A stretch of DNA of 6,792 nt, from the NCBI GenBank assembly GCA_013349725.1, contig DUZB01000396.1, positions 495 to 7,286 on the forward strand, given 5' to 3'. The translations under genes and the position numbers were made by a program. This document shows, piece after piece, positions 1-6,349 of the stretch. Within the stretch, counting starts at the first letter, position 1, and every line of letters starts with the position of its first letter. This stretch comes from Deltaproteobacteria bacterium (GTDB lineage Bacteria; Desulfobacterota; DSM-4660; Desulfatiglandales; Desulfatiglandaceae). The notes beneath the pieces are model-generated. The model searched no databases and was not told the DNA's origin. It saw nothing but the letters and a program-made list of their open reading frames with translations.

Positions 1-1
1 G

Positions 2-1246
2 ACCGGCACCCAGGCCGTGGATGACAAATTCACCGTTATCTGCTACGGGGCGGACCGGGATGTGAAAGTCCTGCCCGGCATTGCCCTCAATTCTGATCCC
101 CGTTTCCCTTTCTATAAAATGAGCCGCGAACTGGAAAAGGTTCGTCCCGGCGAAGGCAGCCGGATTGATGCATACCTTCAGTTGAAAACCTGCCCAAGCG
201 ATGCCCTTCGTGGACATATCCTGATCGACTCTCCAGGTTTTGACGCGGATGCCCAACGTTCGGCCACCCTGAAGATTACCGATTATATCATTGACCTTTC
301 CGATCTTGTCATGATTTTTTTTGACGCGCGTCATCCGGAACCGGGGGCCATGCGGGACACATTGAAACATCTGGTAGCCAATACCATCGGCCGCAGAGAT
401 TCCACCAAATTCCTCTATATCCTGAACCAGATTGACACCAGCGCCAGGGAAAACAACCCGGAAGAAGTGGTGGCCGCATGGCATAGGGCCATGGCCCAGG
501 AAGGCCTCACAGCGGCCAAATTCTATTGTATTTATATCCCAGAAGCCGCCATGGTTATCGAGGATGAAGGCCTTCGACGACGCTTTGAAACCAAAAGGGA
601 TCGGGATATGGCCGAAATCCTGAACCGGATTCGACAGGTGGGTCTGGAGCGTGCCTATCGTATCGTGGGCGCCCTGCAGAGCACCGTTCGAGAGATCCAG
701 GAAGAAAACGTCCCTTTCCTGGAAGAGGCCGTCGGGCGTTGGCGGCGTACCGTACTCTGGAGTGATGGTATCCTTTTAACGGTTCTGGCTGTCGCCTTTG
801 TGGCTGTGGGGTACTGGACAGGGTATTTGAATGGGAATCACCCGGTTCCCACCGCATCTTTGAAAAATGCCTTTTCTTCCCAGTGGGGAATGACGCTGAT
901 GGGCATCGCCGCTGTGATTGTTCTGCTCATTGTGCACTTTTTTTCCAAACGTTGGGCGGCTAAACGCGTACTCTCCCATCTCAAAATGTCTCTGCCGGCA
1001 GGTCCTGGAAAAGAAAATATGGTAGAGGCCTGCCTGAAAAATATCGGTCCTTTGAGGAGCATTTTCAATCGGGAACCTCTTGGATGGGGAAGCCGGGCGC
1101 AAAAGCAGGTGCGGAAGATTGTTGCCGAAGCGGATCGGTACGTGCAGAAACTCAATGACAGTTTTGCCGATCCCTCAGGACAGCCGATCAGTTTGCAGGA
1201 CACACAGGAAGAGCATTTTGTTCCAGTGGAAAAGCTCAATCTCTGA
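2..1246 (+). CDS. EHD-like dynamin-superfamily GTPase, 5' end outside the window
   Basis: Large membrane-remodelling GTPase, partial: the frame is open to the left edge and the P-loop (G1) is missing, so the GTG at 17 is not taken as the start. About 414 residues are visible. The segment around nt 68-120 (PGIALNSDPRFPF) closely resembles the EHD-family stretch after switch I (PGNALVVDPRRPF in mammalian EHD1, from memory). G3 is DSPGF at nt 227-241 and G4 is NQID at nt 425-436, where EHD proteins have NKAD. A helical stalk-like region follows, then two hydrophobic segments at about nt 767-829 and 887-943, which would form a membrane hairpin, and a roughly 100-residue cytoplasmic tail. No EH domain is seen. 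The family binds GTP and oligomerises on membranes; the cellular role here is unknown. It converges on the kor operon. Dynamin superfamily is confident; the EHD affiliation is likely. Confidence 0.8.
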   Translation, partial: TGTQAVDDKFTVICYGADRDVKVLPGIALNSDPRFPFYKMSRELEKVRPGEGSRIDAYLQLKTCPSDALRGHILIDSPGFDADAQRSATLKITDYIIDLSDLVMIFFDARHPEPGAMRDTLKHLVANTIGRRDSTKFLYILNQIDTSARENNPEEVVAAWHRAMAQEGLTAAKFYCIYIPEAAMVIEDEGLRRRFETKRDRDMAEILNRIRQVGLERAYRIVGALQSTVREIQEENVPFLEEAVGRWRRTVLWSDGILLTVLAVAFVAVGYWTGYLNGNHPVPTASLKNAFSSQWGMTLMGIAAVIVLLIVHFFSKRWAAKRVLSHLKMSLPAGPGKENMVEACLKNIGPLRSIFNREPLGWGSRAQKQVRKIVAEADRYVQKLNDSFADPSGQPISLQDTQEEHFVPVEKLNL

Positions 1247-1278
1247 AAGGTCCCGCTGCCGCTGATCAACAAGAGGAG

Positions 1279-1454
1279 CTTGGTTCCAACGTGGTCCATT
1301 AGATTTATTTTCTTAATCATAATCTTAATCGTAATCATAATCGAGCAGCTCTAAAATAGGCTGTAAAAGAGTAAGATTATGATTACGATTAAGATTATGA
1401 CCTTCGGAACGTACTCTCCACTAATTGGATCAAGTGGGCGAAATTAGAACCAAG
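1279..1454. repeat. Possible MITE-like element framing the hexamer hairpin
   Basis: An 8-bp inverted repeat (CTTGGTTC at 1279-1286, GAACCAAG at 1447-1454) brackets the hexamer hairpin roughly symmetrically, giving a possible 176-bp palindromic unit. The flanks inside these ends match each other only loosely. No target-site duplication is evident. An 8-bp match at this distance can occur by chance, so this is tentative. Confidence 0.25.
1313..1398. repeat. Inverted pair of hexamer arrays with a perfect 26-bp stem
   Basis: The left arm has five hexamers of the form NTAATC (1313-1342). The right arm has four hexamers of the form GATTAN (1375-1398). Positions 1317-1342 and 1375-1400 are perfect reverse complements over 26 bp, including the order of the variable base in each unit, and are separated by 32 bp. 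The pair lies between the convergent dynamin and korC genes. A transcript from either strand could form a long AT-rich hairpin, but no clear T-run follows it, so a simple intrinsic terminator is not well supported. The arms are seen directly; the function is unknown. Confidence 0.9.
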
Positions 1455-1501
1455 CCCGATATTCGTTTTTGATGATTTCACAAGAGGTGTCAGGCTTCAA
1501 A

Positions 1502-2050
1502 TCATAGCTTTTTCATGCTTTCTTCCGCCAGTTCAATCCCTATCTGAAGGGCACTGCTGTTCATCTGTATCATTTCAGGGGGTATTTTTGTGGCCAGGAC
1601 CTTGATGACCGATTCAGGATCGATCAGCCCCGTAAGCCGGATGATGGCGCCTAACATACAGATATTAAAGACAATGGGCTTTCCTATCTCATCCATGACG
1701 GTCTTGTACATATTCAACGCCACCTGTCTGGCATCTACCCGGTGATCCACTTCCACATATTTTGCGTCTGTCAGAAGAAGACCTCCCGGACGCAAGATGC
1801 CCGCATATTTGATATAGGCTTCCTGGGTAAGGCAGACGAGGATGTGCGGATTGATGACTTTCGGGTGGCGGATGGGCTTTTCGGAGATGATGATGTCCGC
1901 CCTGGTTGCGCCTCCGCGCGCTTCCGGTCCGTACGTCTGGGTCTGCACCGCATTGAGGTTTTCATAGATGGCTGCGGCTTCCGCCAGAATGATGGCAGCC
2001 GTAATGACCCCTTGGCCTCCTGATCCGGTGAAAACAATCCGTTTATCCAT
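1502..2050 (-). CDS. korC: 2-oxoacid:ferredoxin oxidoreductase, gamma subunit (KorC-type)
   Basis: Gamma subunit of a ferredoxin-dependent 2-oxoacid oxidoreductase, 182 residues, the usual size for a stand-alone KorC/VorC. The N-terminus carries the glycine-rich GSGGQGV (residues 8-14) and, further on, YGPEARGG, both hallmarks of the POR gamma domain. The ATG at 2048-2050 is chosen because GAGGT lies about 10 nt upstream (reading TCAACGAGGTCTATCACC) and family homology begins directly at MDKRIVF. A longer start at 2140 would add 30 residues encoded largely by an octamer repeat array, rich in Asn, His and Thr and unlike the family. It is the last gene of the korDABC operon, but 149 bp separate it from korB, whereas the upstream genes are tightly coupled. 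The 2-oxoacid class is certain; the exact substrate is inferred. Confidence 0.93.
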   Translation of the reverse strand: MDKRIVFTGSGGQGVITAAIILAEAAAIYENLNAVQTQTYGPEARGGATRADIIISEKPIRHPKVINPHILVCLTQEAYIKYAGILRPGGLLLTDAKYVEVDHRVDARQVALNMYKTVMDEIGKPIVFNICMLGAIIRLTGLIDPESVIKVLATKIPPEMIQMNSSALQIGIELAEESMKKL

Positions 2051-2063
2051 GGTGATAGACCTC

Positions 2064-2103
2064 GTTGAGTGGTTGAGTAGGTGAGTGGTTAAGTGGTTAT
2101 TGT
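2064..2103 (+). repeat. Degenerate octamer tandem array (korC-proximal arm)
   Basis: Successive octamers GTTGAGTG, GTTGAGTA, GGTGAGTG and GTTAAGTG run from 2064 to 2095 and fade into GTTATTGT. The array starts 13 bp upstream of the korC start codon, next to its ribosome binding site. It is the partner of the inverted array at 2187-2207: positions 2064-2077 match the reverse complement of 2191-2204 at 13 of 14 bases. Confidence 0.8.
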
Positions 2104-2186
2104 TATTCGAATTCAGGCCCTTTACCCCAAAGTTGGACACCTGATAGAATTGAATGTGTAATGTGTTGATTTCACGAGCCTGTTTT

Positions 2187-2207
2187 CCAACTCAACGACT
2201 CAACCAC
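2187..2207 (-). repeat. Inverted octamer array overlapping the korB stop codon
   Basis: Read on the minus strand, this stretch gives GTG followed by GTTGAGTC, GTTGAGTT and GG, the same octamer family as 2064-2103 in opposite orientation. The korB stop codon (2200-2202) lies within it, so the array begins inside the gene's last codons. The 83 bp between the two arrays contain no gene that I can recognise. Confidence 0.75.
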
Positions 2208-3069
2208 GTAACTGTTTGACGAGGTCTGGATGATCCCCCGTGGGTTCGCTTTTTTGCGCTTCTTCTTTTTTCCCGGCCTGAAGCGTTTCCATGAATGCCA
2301 GATAGCCGGCTACATATTCGGGAGAATCTTCCTTTACAAAGATTCCGCGTTCAACCAGGCTTGGGTCTTCTTTTGCCTTCTTTGAGCCCACTTTAACCGT
2401 TCCATCCCTGTAGGACTGCATCATTTCCACAGCGCCGCCGATCTTGTTTTTTCTGCCATAGTAGGTAGGGCATTGACTCATGATCTCAATCACGGAAAAT
2501 CCTTTGTGACTGATCCCCTGGCTGATGATGTCGATCATCTCTTTTGCATGATAGGTCGTGGTTCTTGCAACGAACGTAGCGCCTGCTCCTCGAGCCAGGG
2601 CTACTGCGTCAAAAGGTTTCGAGAACGATCCGTGTCGTGCCGTGCTACTCCTTTTCCCGGCAGGGGTCATGGGCGACACCTGCCCTCCGGTCATGCCGTA
2701 TATACTGTTATTCATGATTATGGCCGTCATGTCCACGTTTCGCCTCGCTGCGTGGATCAGATGGTTCCCCCCGATGGACAGGGCATCTCCATCCCCCATG
2801 GGTACGATGACCCGGAGTCCGGGACGTCCCATTTTCACTCCCATGGCGAAAGCCAGGGCCCTGCCGTGTATGGTATGCATGGTGTGAAAATCCAGATAGC
2901 CGGGCATTCGCGATGAACACCCTATGCCCGAGACCACCACGATCTCGTTTTTGGGCAAACCTAATTGTTCAATGGCCCGAATCATATTTCCCATGACGAT
3001 GCCGTGCCCGCATCCCGCACACCACATGTGCGGCAGAAAACGCTGACGGATATAGTCTTTGACAGCCAT
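2200..3069 (-). CDS. korB: 2-oxoacid:ferredoxin oxidoreductase, beta (TPP-binding) subunit
   Basis: Thiamine-diphosphate subunit of the oxidoreductase, 289 residues, normal length. The N-terminal WCAGCGHG (Cys17, Cys20), GIGCSSR (Cys51) and QCPTYYGR (Cys200) supply the four cysteines expected to hold a [4Fe-4S] cluster. The TPP/Mg motif runs from GDGDALSIGGN (residues 92-102) to MNNSIYGMTGGQ (119-130), matching the GDG...NN pattern. In the complex, TPP attacks the 2-oxoacid, CO2 leaves, and electrons pass through the cluster to the ferredoxin subunit. The start is well supported: AAGGAG lies 7 nt upstream, inside the end of korA, and the two genes are separated by a single base. The final codons and the stop fall in the octamer array. 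A highly charged C-terminal tail (from about residue 265) is probably variable. Confidence 0.95.
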   Translation of the reverse strand: MAVKDYIRQRFLPHMWCAGCGHGIVMGNMIRAIEQLGLPKNEIVVVSGIGCSSRMPGYLDFHTMHTIHGRALAFAMGVKMGRPGLRVIVPMGDGDALSIGGNHLIHAARRNVDMTAIIMNNSIYGMTGGQVSPMTPAGKRSSTARHGSFSKPFDAVALARGAGATFVARTTTYHAKEMIDIISQGISHKGFSVIEIMSQCPTYYGRKNKIGGAVEMMQSYRDGTVKVGSKKAKEDPSLVERGIFVKEDSPEYVAGYLAFMETLQAGKKEEAQKSEPTGDHPDLVKQLRG

Positions 3070-3070
3070 G

Positions 3071-4219
3071 TTATACTCCTTTCCCCTGAATCATGAAAAG
3101 GACGCGCAGGATATCGGCGGGAGAAATGAATACGCCGTCAAACCTGTTGGCTAAATAAACCTTTTCCGGTCTCGGTACCGACTTTCTGACTTCCTGGCAG
3201 ATCTGTCCCATATTCATTTCCACGACCAGGACGTGGCTTCTTCCTTTACACATGCGGCGTACGAGATCTCTTGGGAAAGGCCAGAGGGTCTGAAGTTCCA
3301 GGAGTCCGATTTTCAGGCCTCTATCTCGCCGGTCTTCCACCAGGTGGAGAGCGGGTCGCGCGGAGCTGCCATAAGAGATCAGCAGGATTTCGGCGTCTTC
3401 GGTACGATATTCCCTGTATCTGGCCAGGGAATCCGCCTTGTTTTCCAGTTTGTCCACAAGGTGGTGAAGGAGGTCGTAGGCAATTTTGGGGTCTGTGGAA
3501 GGAAAGCCCCACATGTCGTGAACCAGGCCGGTTACATTGTACCTGTGGACACCTCCGAAATCGCTCATGGGAAGGCGACCGTCTTCCCGGGTCAGGTAAG
3601 GATGGAAATTGGTCCCTTCCGGTACGGAGGTGCGAAGCCTTGCCACTACTTCGATCTCTCCGGATTCGGGAATAACCACTTTCTCGCGCATGTGCGCCAC
3701 CACCTCATCCAGAAGGAGTACGACCGGGGTTCTGTAGGTTTCGGCCAGATTAAAAGCCTCCACCGTCATGGCAAAAACATCCTGCAGGTTTGACGCCGTA
3801 AGTGCGATGATGGAATGGTCCCCATGGGCGCCCCATCTGACCTGCATGACATCGCCCTGGGCAACGCCGGTTGGAAGCCCCGTACTTGGTCCGCCTCTCT
3901 GTACGTTGACCACCACAGAAGGCACTTCTGCCATTACCGCATATCCGATCGCTTCCTGTTTCAGGGAAAAGCCGGGTCCGCTTGTGGCGGTCATGACTTT
4001 CAATCCGGTGAGGGATGCCCCGATGATTGCGCACATGGAGGAAATTTCATCTTCCATCTGTATGAATTTCCCCCCGGTGGCCGGGAGCTTTTCAGACAGG
4101 ATCTCAGCGATTTCCGTGGAGGGGGTGATCGGGTATCCTGCAAAAAAATTGAGACCTGCATAAATCGCCCCTTCCACCACCGCCTCGTTGCCTTGAATGA
4201 ATTTCGCTGTGGTTTTCAC
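3071..4219 (-). CDS. korA: 2-oxoacid:ferredoxin oxidoreductase, alpha subunit
   Basis: Alpha subunit, 382 residues, full length. The N-terminal pyrimidine-binding-type domain begins QGNEAVVEGAIYAGLNFFAGYPITPSTE, the typical KorA/VorA opening in which YPITPS is diagnostic. Further on, TSGPGFSLKQEAIGYAVMAE and QRGGPSTGLPT are also characteristic of this subfamily. The C-terminal domain (about 280-380) corresponds to the transketolase C-like part. There is no fused gamma domain, consistent with the separate korC. The start is GTG at 4217-4219, overlapping the korD stop as GTGA, with GGAGG about 10 nt upstream; this implies translational coupling. The substrate could be 2-oxoglutarate, a branched-chain 2-oxoacid or another 2-oxoacid. 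The D-A-B-C order fits Kor but is also seen for Vor, so the gene symbol is provisional. Confidence 0.93.
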   Translation of the reverse strand: MKTTAKFIQGNEAVVEGAIYAGLNFFAGYPITPSTEIAEILSEKLPATGGKFIQMEDEISSMCAIIGASLTGLKVMTATSGPGFSLKQEAIGYAVMAEVPSVVVNVQRGGPSTGLPTGVAQGDVMQVRWGAHGDHSIIALTASNLQDVFAMTVEAFNLAETYRTPVVLLLDEVVAHMREKVVIPESGEIEVVARLRTSVPEGTNFHPYLTREDGRLPMSDFGGVHRYNVTGLVHDMWGFPSTDPKIAYDLLHHLVDKLENKADSLARYREYRTEDAEILLISYGSSARPALHLVEDRRDRGLKIGLLELQTLWPFPRDLVRRMCKGRSHVLVVEMNMGQICQEVRKSVPRPEKVYLANRFDGVFISPADILRVLFMIQGKGV

Positions 4220-4419
4220 GGTTCCATATCCTCCAATTCAATGGCCAGGTCGGGGCAGCGCAACTCACAGAGCCCACAGCTGATACATTTTTCCTGGTGA
4301 GCCCACTGGGCTTTTTCCTGCTGATCAAGGACCAGGACTTCCTTCGGGCAGAAAGCCACGCAGACGCCGCAGCCTTTGCACCAGTCTTTATCGATATTTA
4401 CTCTTTTTCTCTTTTCCAT
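4216..4419 (-). CDS. korD: 2-oxoacid:ferredoxin oxidoreductase, delta (2[4Fe-4S] ferredoxin) subunit
   Basis: Small iron-sulfur subunit of 67 residues with two complete CxxCxxCxxxCP motifs: Cys14, 17, 20, 24 and Cys45, 48, 51, 55. Each set ligates a [4Fe-4S] cluster with the last cysteine exchanged between sites, as in bacterial 2[4Fe-4S] ferredoxins. It is expected to carry electrons from the TPP/cluster site of KorB to free ferredoxin. It is the first gene of the operon and overlaps korA by 4 bp. The start ATG at 4417-4419 gives the short basic N-terminus usual for this subunit. The ribosome binding site is weak (AAGAG about 5-6 nt upstream). It lies 47 bp downstream of the PIN toxin gene on the same strand, so read-through from the toxin-antitoxin pair is possible. 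Confidence 0.93.
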   Translation of the reverse strand: MEKRKRVNIDKDWCKGCGVCVAFCPKEVLVLDQQEKAQWAHQEKCISCGLCELRCPDLAIELEDMEP

Positions 4420-4433
4420 GAAGCACTCTTTTT

Positions 4434-4462
4434 GTTAAACGTCTTGTTTATTTTGTTTTCAA
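4434..4462 (-). promoter_or_regulatory. Candidate promoter for the kor operon
   Basis: On the minus strand, TTGAAA (4457-4462) and TTTAAC (4434-4439) are separated by 17 bp, a sigma70-like arrangement with a 4/6 match in the -10. The predicted transcript would start only about 8 nt before the korD ATG, barely including the AAGAG. It is therefore tentative, and the operon may also be read from further upstream. Confidence 0.25.
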
Positions 4463-4466
4463 ATGC

Positions 4467-4844
4467 TTAAGGGCGGAATTTTTTGATTTGTATATCTTTC
4501 AGCATTCTATAGTGTTTATCATTCCCTGTCAAAATCGGCAGGCCGTAGGCAATTGCCGTAGCACCGATCAAGGCATCCGCCAGTTCAACGGAATGGCTTA
4601 AATAATGCTGTTCCACAAAGAACATGGCTTTAATGGATATTTCTTCCGAAATATAGAGAATTTTTGCGTTCCAAATATGAAGAGCCCTGCGAAGATTATT
4701 TAGTTCATTCTTGTCCCTCATGCCTTGGACCAACTCCATATAGGTGACGACGGAAATGAAGAATTTCTTTGATTTTTCAATAACCGTATAGGCCTTTTCA
4801 TTCCCTTTCAGATACCAAATGAGGATGTCTGTATCGATAACCAT
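4467..4844 (-). CDS. vapC: PIN-domain ribonuclease toxin (VapC-type)
   Basis: Type II toxin, a PIN-fold RNase of 125 residues, the normal VapC length. The acidic metal-binding residues are all visible: Asp4 (in IDTDILIWYLKGN), Glu37 (in VVTYMELVQG), Asp90 (in ELADALIGATA) and Asp109 (in LTGNDKHY). The family cleaves specific RNAs, often tRNA or rRNA, using Mg2+ or Mn2+; the target here cannot be read from sequence. The ATG at 4842-4844 directly abuts the antitoxin stop codon (TGAATG), so the toxin is translationally coupled to its antitoxin. Its base composition is AT-richer than the kor genes, which hints at separate acquisition. All catalytic residues are present, so it looks active. Confidence 0.93.
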   Translation of the reverse strand: MVIDTDILIWYLKGNEKAYTVIEKSKKFFISVVTYMELVQGMRDKNELNNLRRALHIWNAKILYISEEISIKAMFFVEQHYLSHSVELADALIGATAIAYGLPILTGNDKHYRMLKDIQIKKFRP

Positions 4845-5078
4845 TCAGAATCTTCCTTTTCTTAATCCCCTGATGTATTGATCAACGTCCTGGACCATAT
4901 CGTTATCTTTCCAGATCCCAAACAATTCGTTTTTTGTGGTTTCCACCTCATCTTCTTTGTAGGGAATAAGTTTGGCACAAGGCTTGCCGCGAAAAGTTAT
5001 TACAACTTCCTCTCCCCTATTGACGGTATCAATCAGATCCCTTGAATGGAACCGCAGGTCTTTTGCCGTTGCTTTCAT
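4845..5078 (-). CDS. vapB: Phd/YefM-type antitoxin of the PIN toxin
   Basis: Antitoxin of 77 residues. The N-terminal half (MKATAKDLRFHSRDLIDTVN, then GEEVVITFRGKPCAKLIPY, residues 1-40) matches the Phd/YefM DNA-binding fold, which dimerises and binds an operator. The C-terminal part (about residues 50-77, NELFGIWKDNDMVQDVDQYI and a basic end) is the likely toxin-binding segment; the FGIWKD stretch is common in antitoxins paired with PIN toxins. The start ATG at 5076-5078 has GAGGCGG about 6 nt upstream. It is first in the pair, as usual, which allows autoregulation. The Phd-type antitoxin with a PIN toxin is a well-known hybrid arrangement, so the vapB symbol denotes partnership rather than the AbrB-like fold. 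Confidence 0.92.
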   Translation of the reverse strand: MKATAKDLRFHSRDLIDTVNRGEEVVITFRGKPCAKLIPYKEDEVETTKNELFGIWKDNDMVQDVDQYIRGLRKGRF

Positions 5079-5099
5079 TGCGCCGCCTCTATGACTTAA

Positions 5100-5123
5100 A
5101 GTTTATATTATGAAGTATGAACT
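5100..5123. promoter_or_regulatory. Candidate operator/promoter region of the toxin-antitoxin pair
   Basis: A 24-bp AT-rich imperfect palindrome (outer arms AGTT...AACT, 8 of 12 positions paired) lies 21 bp upstream of the antitoxin start codon. It includes CATAAT/TAATAT on the minus strand, usable as a -10 element. No convincing -35 is seen. Phd/YefM antitoxins typically bind such palindromes over their own promoter; the assignment here is inference from position and symmetry. Confidence 0.35.
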
Positions 5124-5167
5124 ACTGGAAGGCGTATGTCAATTTATTTTCTATGACGCCCTGTTTT

Positions 5168-5311
5168 CTGCAGAAGAGTGTGGATGCGGCCAAGCGGTCC
5201 GTAGACCTGGCCCTTATGCAGTACCGGGGAGGGTCTACTGACTATGCCACGGTGATTATAGCGCAACAGGCGCTCCTGAATGAACAGGGCCGCCTGGCCA
5301 TCACACCTTGA
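5168..5311 (+). pseudogene. Remnant of a TolC-type outer-membrane efflux protein
   Basis: About 46 residues (LQKSVDAAKRSVDLALMQY, then RGGSTDYATVIIAQQALLNE and QGRLA) match the conserved C-terminal repeat of outer-membrane efflux proteins, where a helix is followed by Y-x-G-G-x-x-x-Y and then a long helix containing AQQ-LL. A whole protein is about 450 residues, so only roughly a tenth remains. An in-frame TGA at 5111 and the vapB promoter region lie upstream. The reading frame stops at 5309-5311, just where it meets the 3' end of the phosphatase gene on the other strand. The ATG at 5117 merely opens the frame; residues before 5168 are not family-like. It is probably a deletion remnant of an RND or ABC efflux operon, with no function expected. 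Confidence 0.7.
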
Positions 5312-5864
5312 TGTTTTTCCAATTTTTGAGGGTATCCTCTATGCCGCGGTTGATCAGTCTGAGCGCCGATTTGTTGGCATCAACGGTGGTGATGGAGCCA
5401 TTCTCGGGCCAGAAACAGACAACATGATCGTCCTCGGTTGCTTCTCCCACGACCGCATTAATTACAATAGAGTGGGAAAAAAGGACCGTGTCTTCCTCAA
5501 ATTCATGGAGCGCTCCGATAACGCCATTCCTCCAAGCCTTGAGATTTCCGTCTAAATCCAGCCACTTTAATACTATCACCTCACGAAGCCATTGGAGCTT
5601 GTCCGTTAGACCGTCCACCGGGGATGGGATCTCCCCTAACCGTTCATCCACCGTGGGTGTGACGTTCCAGATTTCAGCCAATGGCATTGAGGTTTCCAGC
5701 GCACGCGCATAGGGGCTTGATACAATTTTGAGCGGACCCAACGGCGCCAGAGAACGGGCCGCCGCTCCGGCCTGTTCACGGCCTGCCGGGTCAAGGCTTG
5801 GATCGCGTTCTGTTGCCCATTCGCCTTTGGTCTTTCCATGTCGTACAAGATAGATTTTTGCCAT
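5301..5864 (-). CDS. Histidine phosphatase family protein (phosphoglycerate mutase-like)
   Basis: Phosphatase of the branch with a phospho-histidine intermediate, 187 residues, intact. The catalytic motif LVRHGKT sits at residues 6-12 with His9 as the nucleophile and Arg8 as a phosphate ligand. SSPYARALET (49-58) supplies the second arginine, Arg54. Glu78 in ERLGEIP is the likely proton donor, and the second histidine is His131 in VLFSHSIVINAVVG. These are all the residues the superfamily needs. The substrate cannot be predicted; relatives act on sugar phosphates, cobalamin precursors (CobC) or phosphoproteins, and no cobalamin genes lie nearby. The ATG at 5862-5864 has AGGAG 5 nt upstream. 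The gene stands alone between remnants of other genes, and its last codons overlap the end of the efflux-protein stub by 11 bp. Confidence 0.9.
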   Translation of the reverse strand: MAKIYLVRHGKTKGEWATERDPSLDPAGREQAGAAARSLAPLGPLKIVSSPYARALETSMPLAEIWNVTPTVDERLGEIPSPVDGLTDKLQWLREVIVLKWLDLDGNLKAWRNGVIGALHEFEEDTVLFSHSIVINAVVGEATEDDHVVCFWPENGSITTVDANKSALRLINRGIEDTLKNWKNIKV

Positions 5865-5887
5865 ATAGTCTCCTGTTGTCAGGGAGC

Positions 5888-5917
5888 ACTATAGAGAAAG
5901 TTTTCCCTGCGCGTCAA
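5888..5917 (-). promoter_or_regulatory. Sigma70-like promoter of the histidine phosphatase gene
   Basis: On the minus strand, TTGACG (5912-5917) and TATAGT (5888-5893) are 18 bp apart, each matching the consensus at 5 of 6 positions. Transcription would begin near 5881, leaving a short leader with the AGGAG ribosome binding site (5870-5874). It is the best promoter in the window. Confidence 0.55.
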
Positions 5918-5991
5918 GAGGATCTGTACTGTTAATTTGTTCAACCCGTCGGAAGGGTCAAAAAGGCCTTCACTTCGTCAACCTGTTATCA

Positions 5992-6264
5992 ATGCCGGAA
6001 CGATACCACGACATTCAGATGCCCATGAACACGTCTAAGGGCTTATTGATCGGCGTATTCACCTTCCTTTTCGGTTTTGCCATGGTCTGGTCCATCTGGC
6101 GGCTGGCCATCCTCGGCGCCCTGGGGATGATTTTCATGGTGATCGCCCGCGCTTGCGATGACGACACGGAGTACGTCATATCCGCCGCCGAAGTGGAAAA
6201 AATCGAGAATGAACGGTATCGGCAGTTCGCATCTGTTACGACCAACCGACCGACAGAGGCGTAG
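5992..6264 (+). pseudogene. cyoB: C-terminal stub of cytochrome bo3 ubiquinol oxidase subunit I (cyoB)
   Basis: The 90 codons match the very end of CyoB. The segment MPERYHDIQMPMNTSKG corresponds to the KPDHYEEIHMPKNSGAG stretch of the E. coli protein (from memory). One membrane helix follows (GLLIGVFTFLFGFAMVWSIW), then LAILGALGMIF, a D-D-D-x-x-Y stretch and AAEVEKIENERY, which parallels VAEIEKLENQHF. A full CyoB is about 660 residues and contains the haem and copper ligands; none of these remain. The frame is open upstream of 5992, but the residues there are not CyoB-like, so the break is near 5990. The ATG is probably an accidental internal codon. It lies in the same orientation as the cyoC and cyoE remnants downstream. 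The protein cannot be an oxidase; expression as a small membrane peptide is not excluded. Confidence 0.85.
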
Positions 6265-6349
6265 ACCACTATATGGCTCTTAAGAGAATGTTTGGGGGGG
6301 TGTGTGATTGAGATATCCGAAGATATTTTCCCTGTGCCATGACAAGAGA

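Noticed and set aside
838..1338. 166-codon open frame on the minus strand over the dynamin gene
   Set aside because: It is antisense to a clear GTPase and resembles no family. It begins in the hexamer repeats and has a composition typical of a shadow frame.
1313..1400. CRISPR array
   Set aside because: Units are 6 bp with no spacers, and the second arm is inverted rather than direct. No cas genes are present.
1317..1400. Bidirectional intrinsic terminator
   Set aside because: The stem is AT-rich with a 32-nt loop and is not followed by a T-run on either strand, so the sequence alone does not support it.
2107..2138. Possible insertion-sequence end (minus strand TGTCCAACTTTGGGG...)
   Set aside because: It vaguely recalls IS terminal repeats, but there is no matching opposite end, no transposase and no target duplication in the window.
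2051..2140. Longer korC reading frame starting at 2140, adding 30 residues
   Set aside because: The extension is encoded by the octamer array and its flank, has low-complexity Asn/His/Thr content unlike the family, and lacks a convincing ribosome binding site. The ATG at 2048-2050 has GAGGT and coincides with the start of homology.
3233..3793. 186-codon open frame on the plus strand over korA
   Set aside because: It lies wholly antisense to korA, which is supported by strong motifs and operon structure. It has no recognisable domain.
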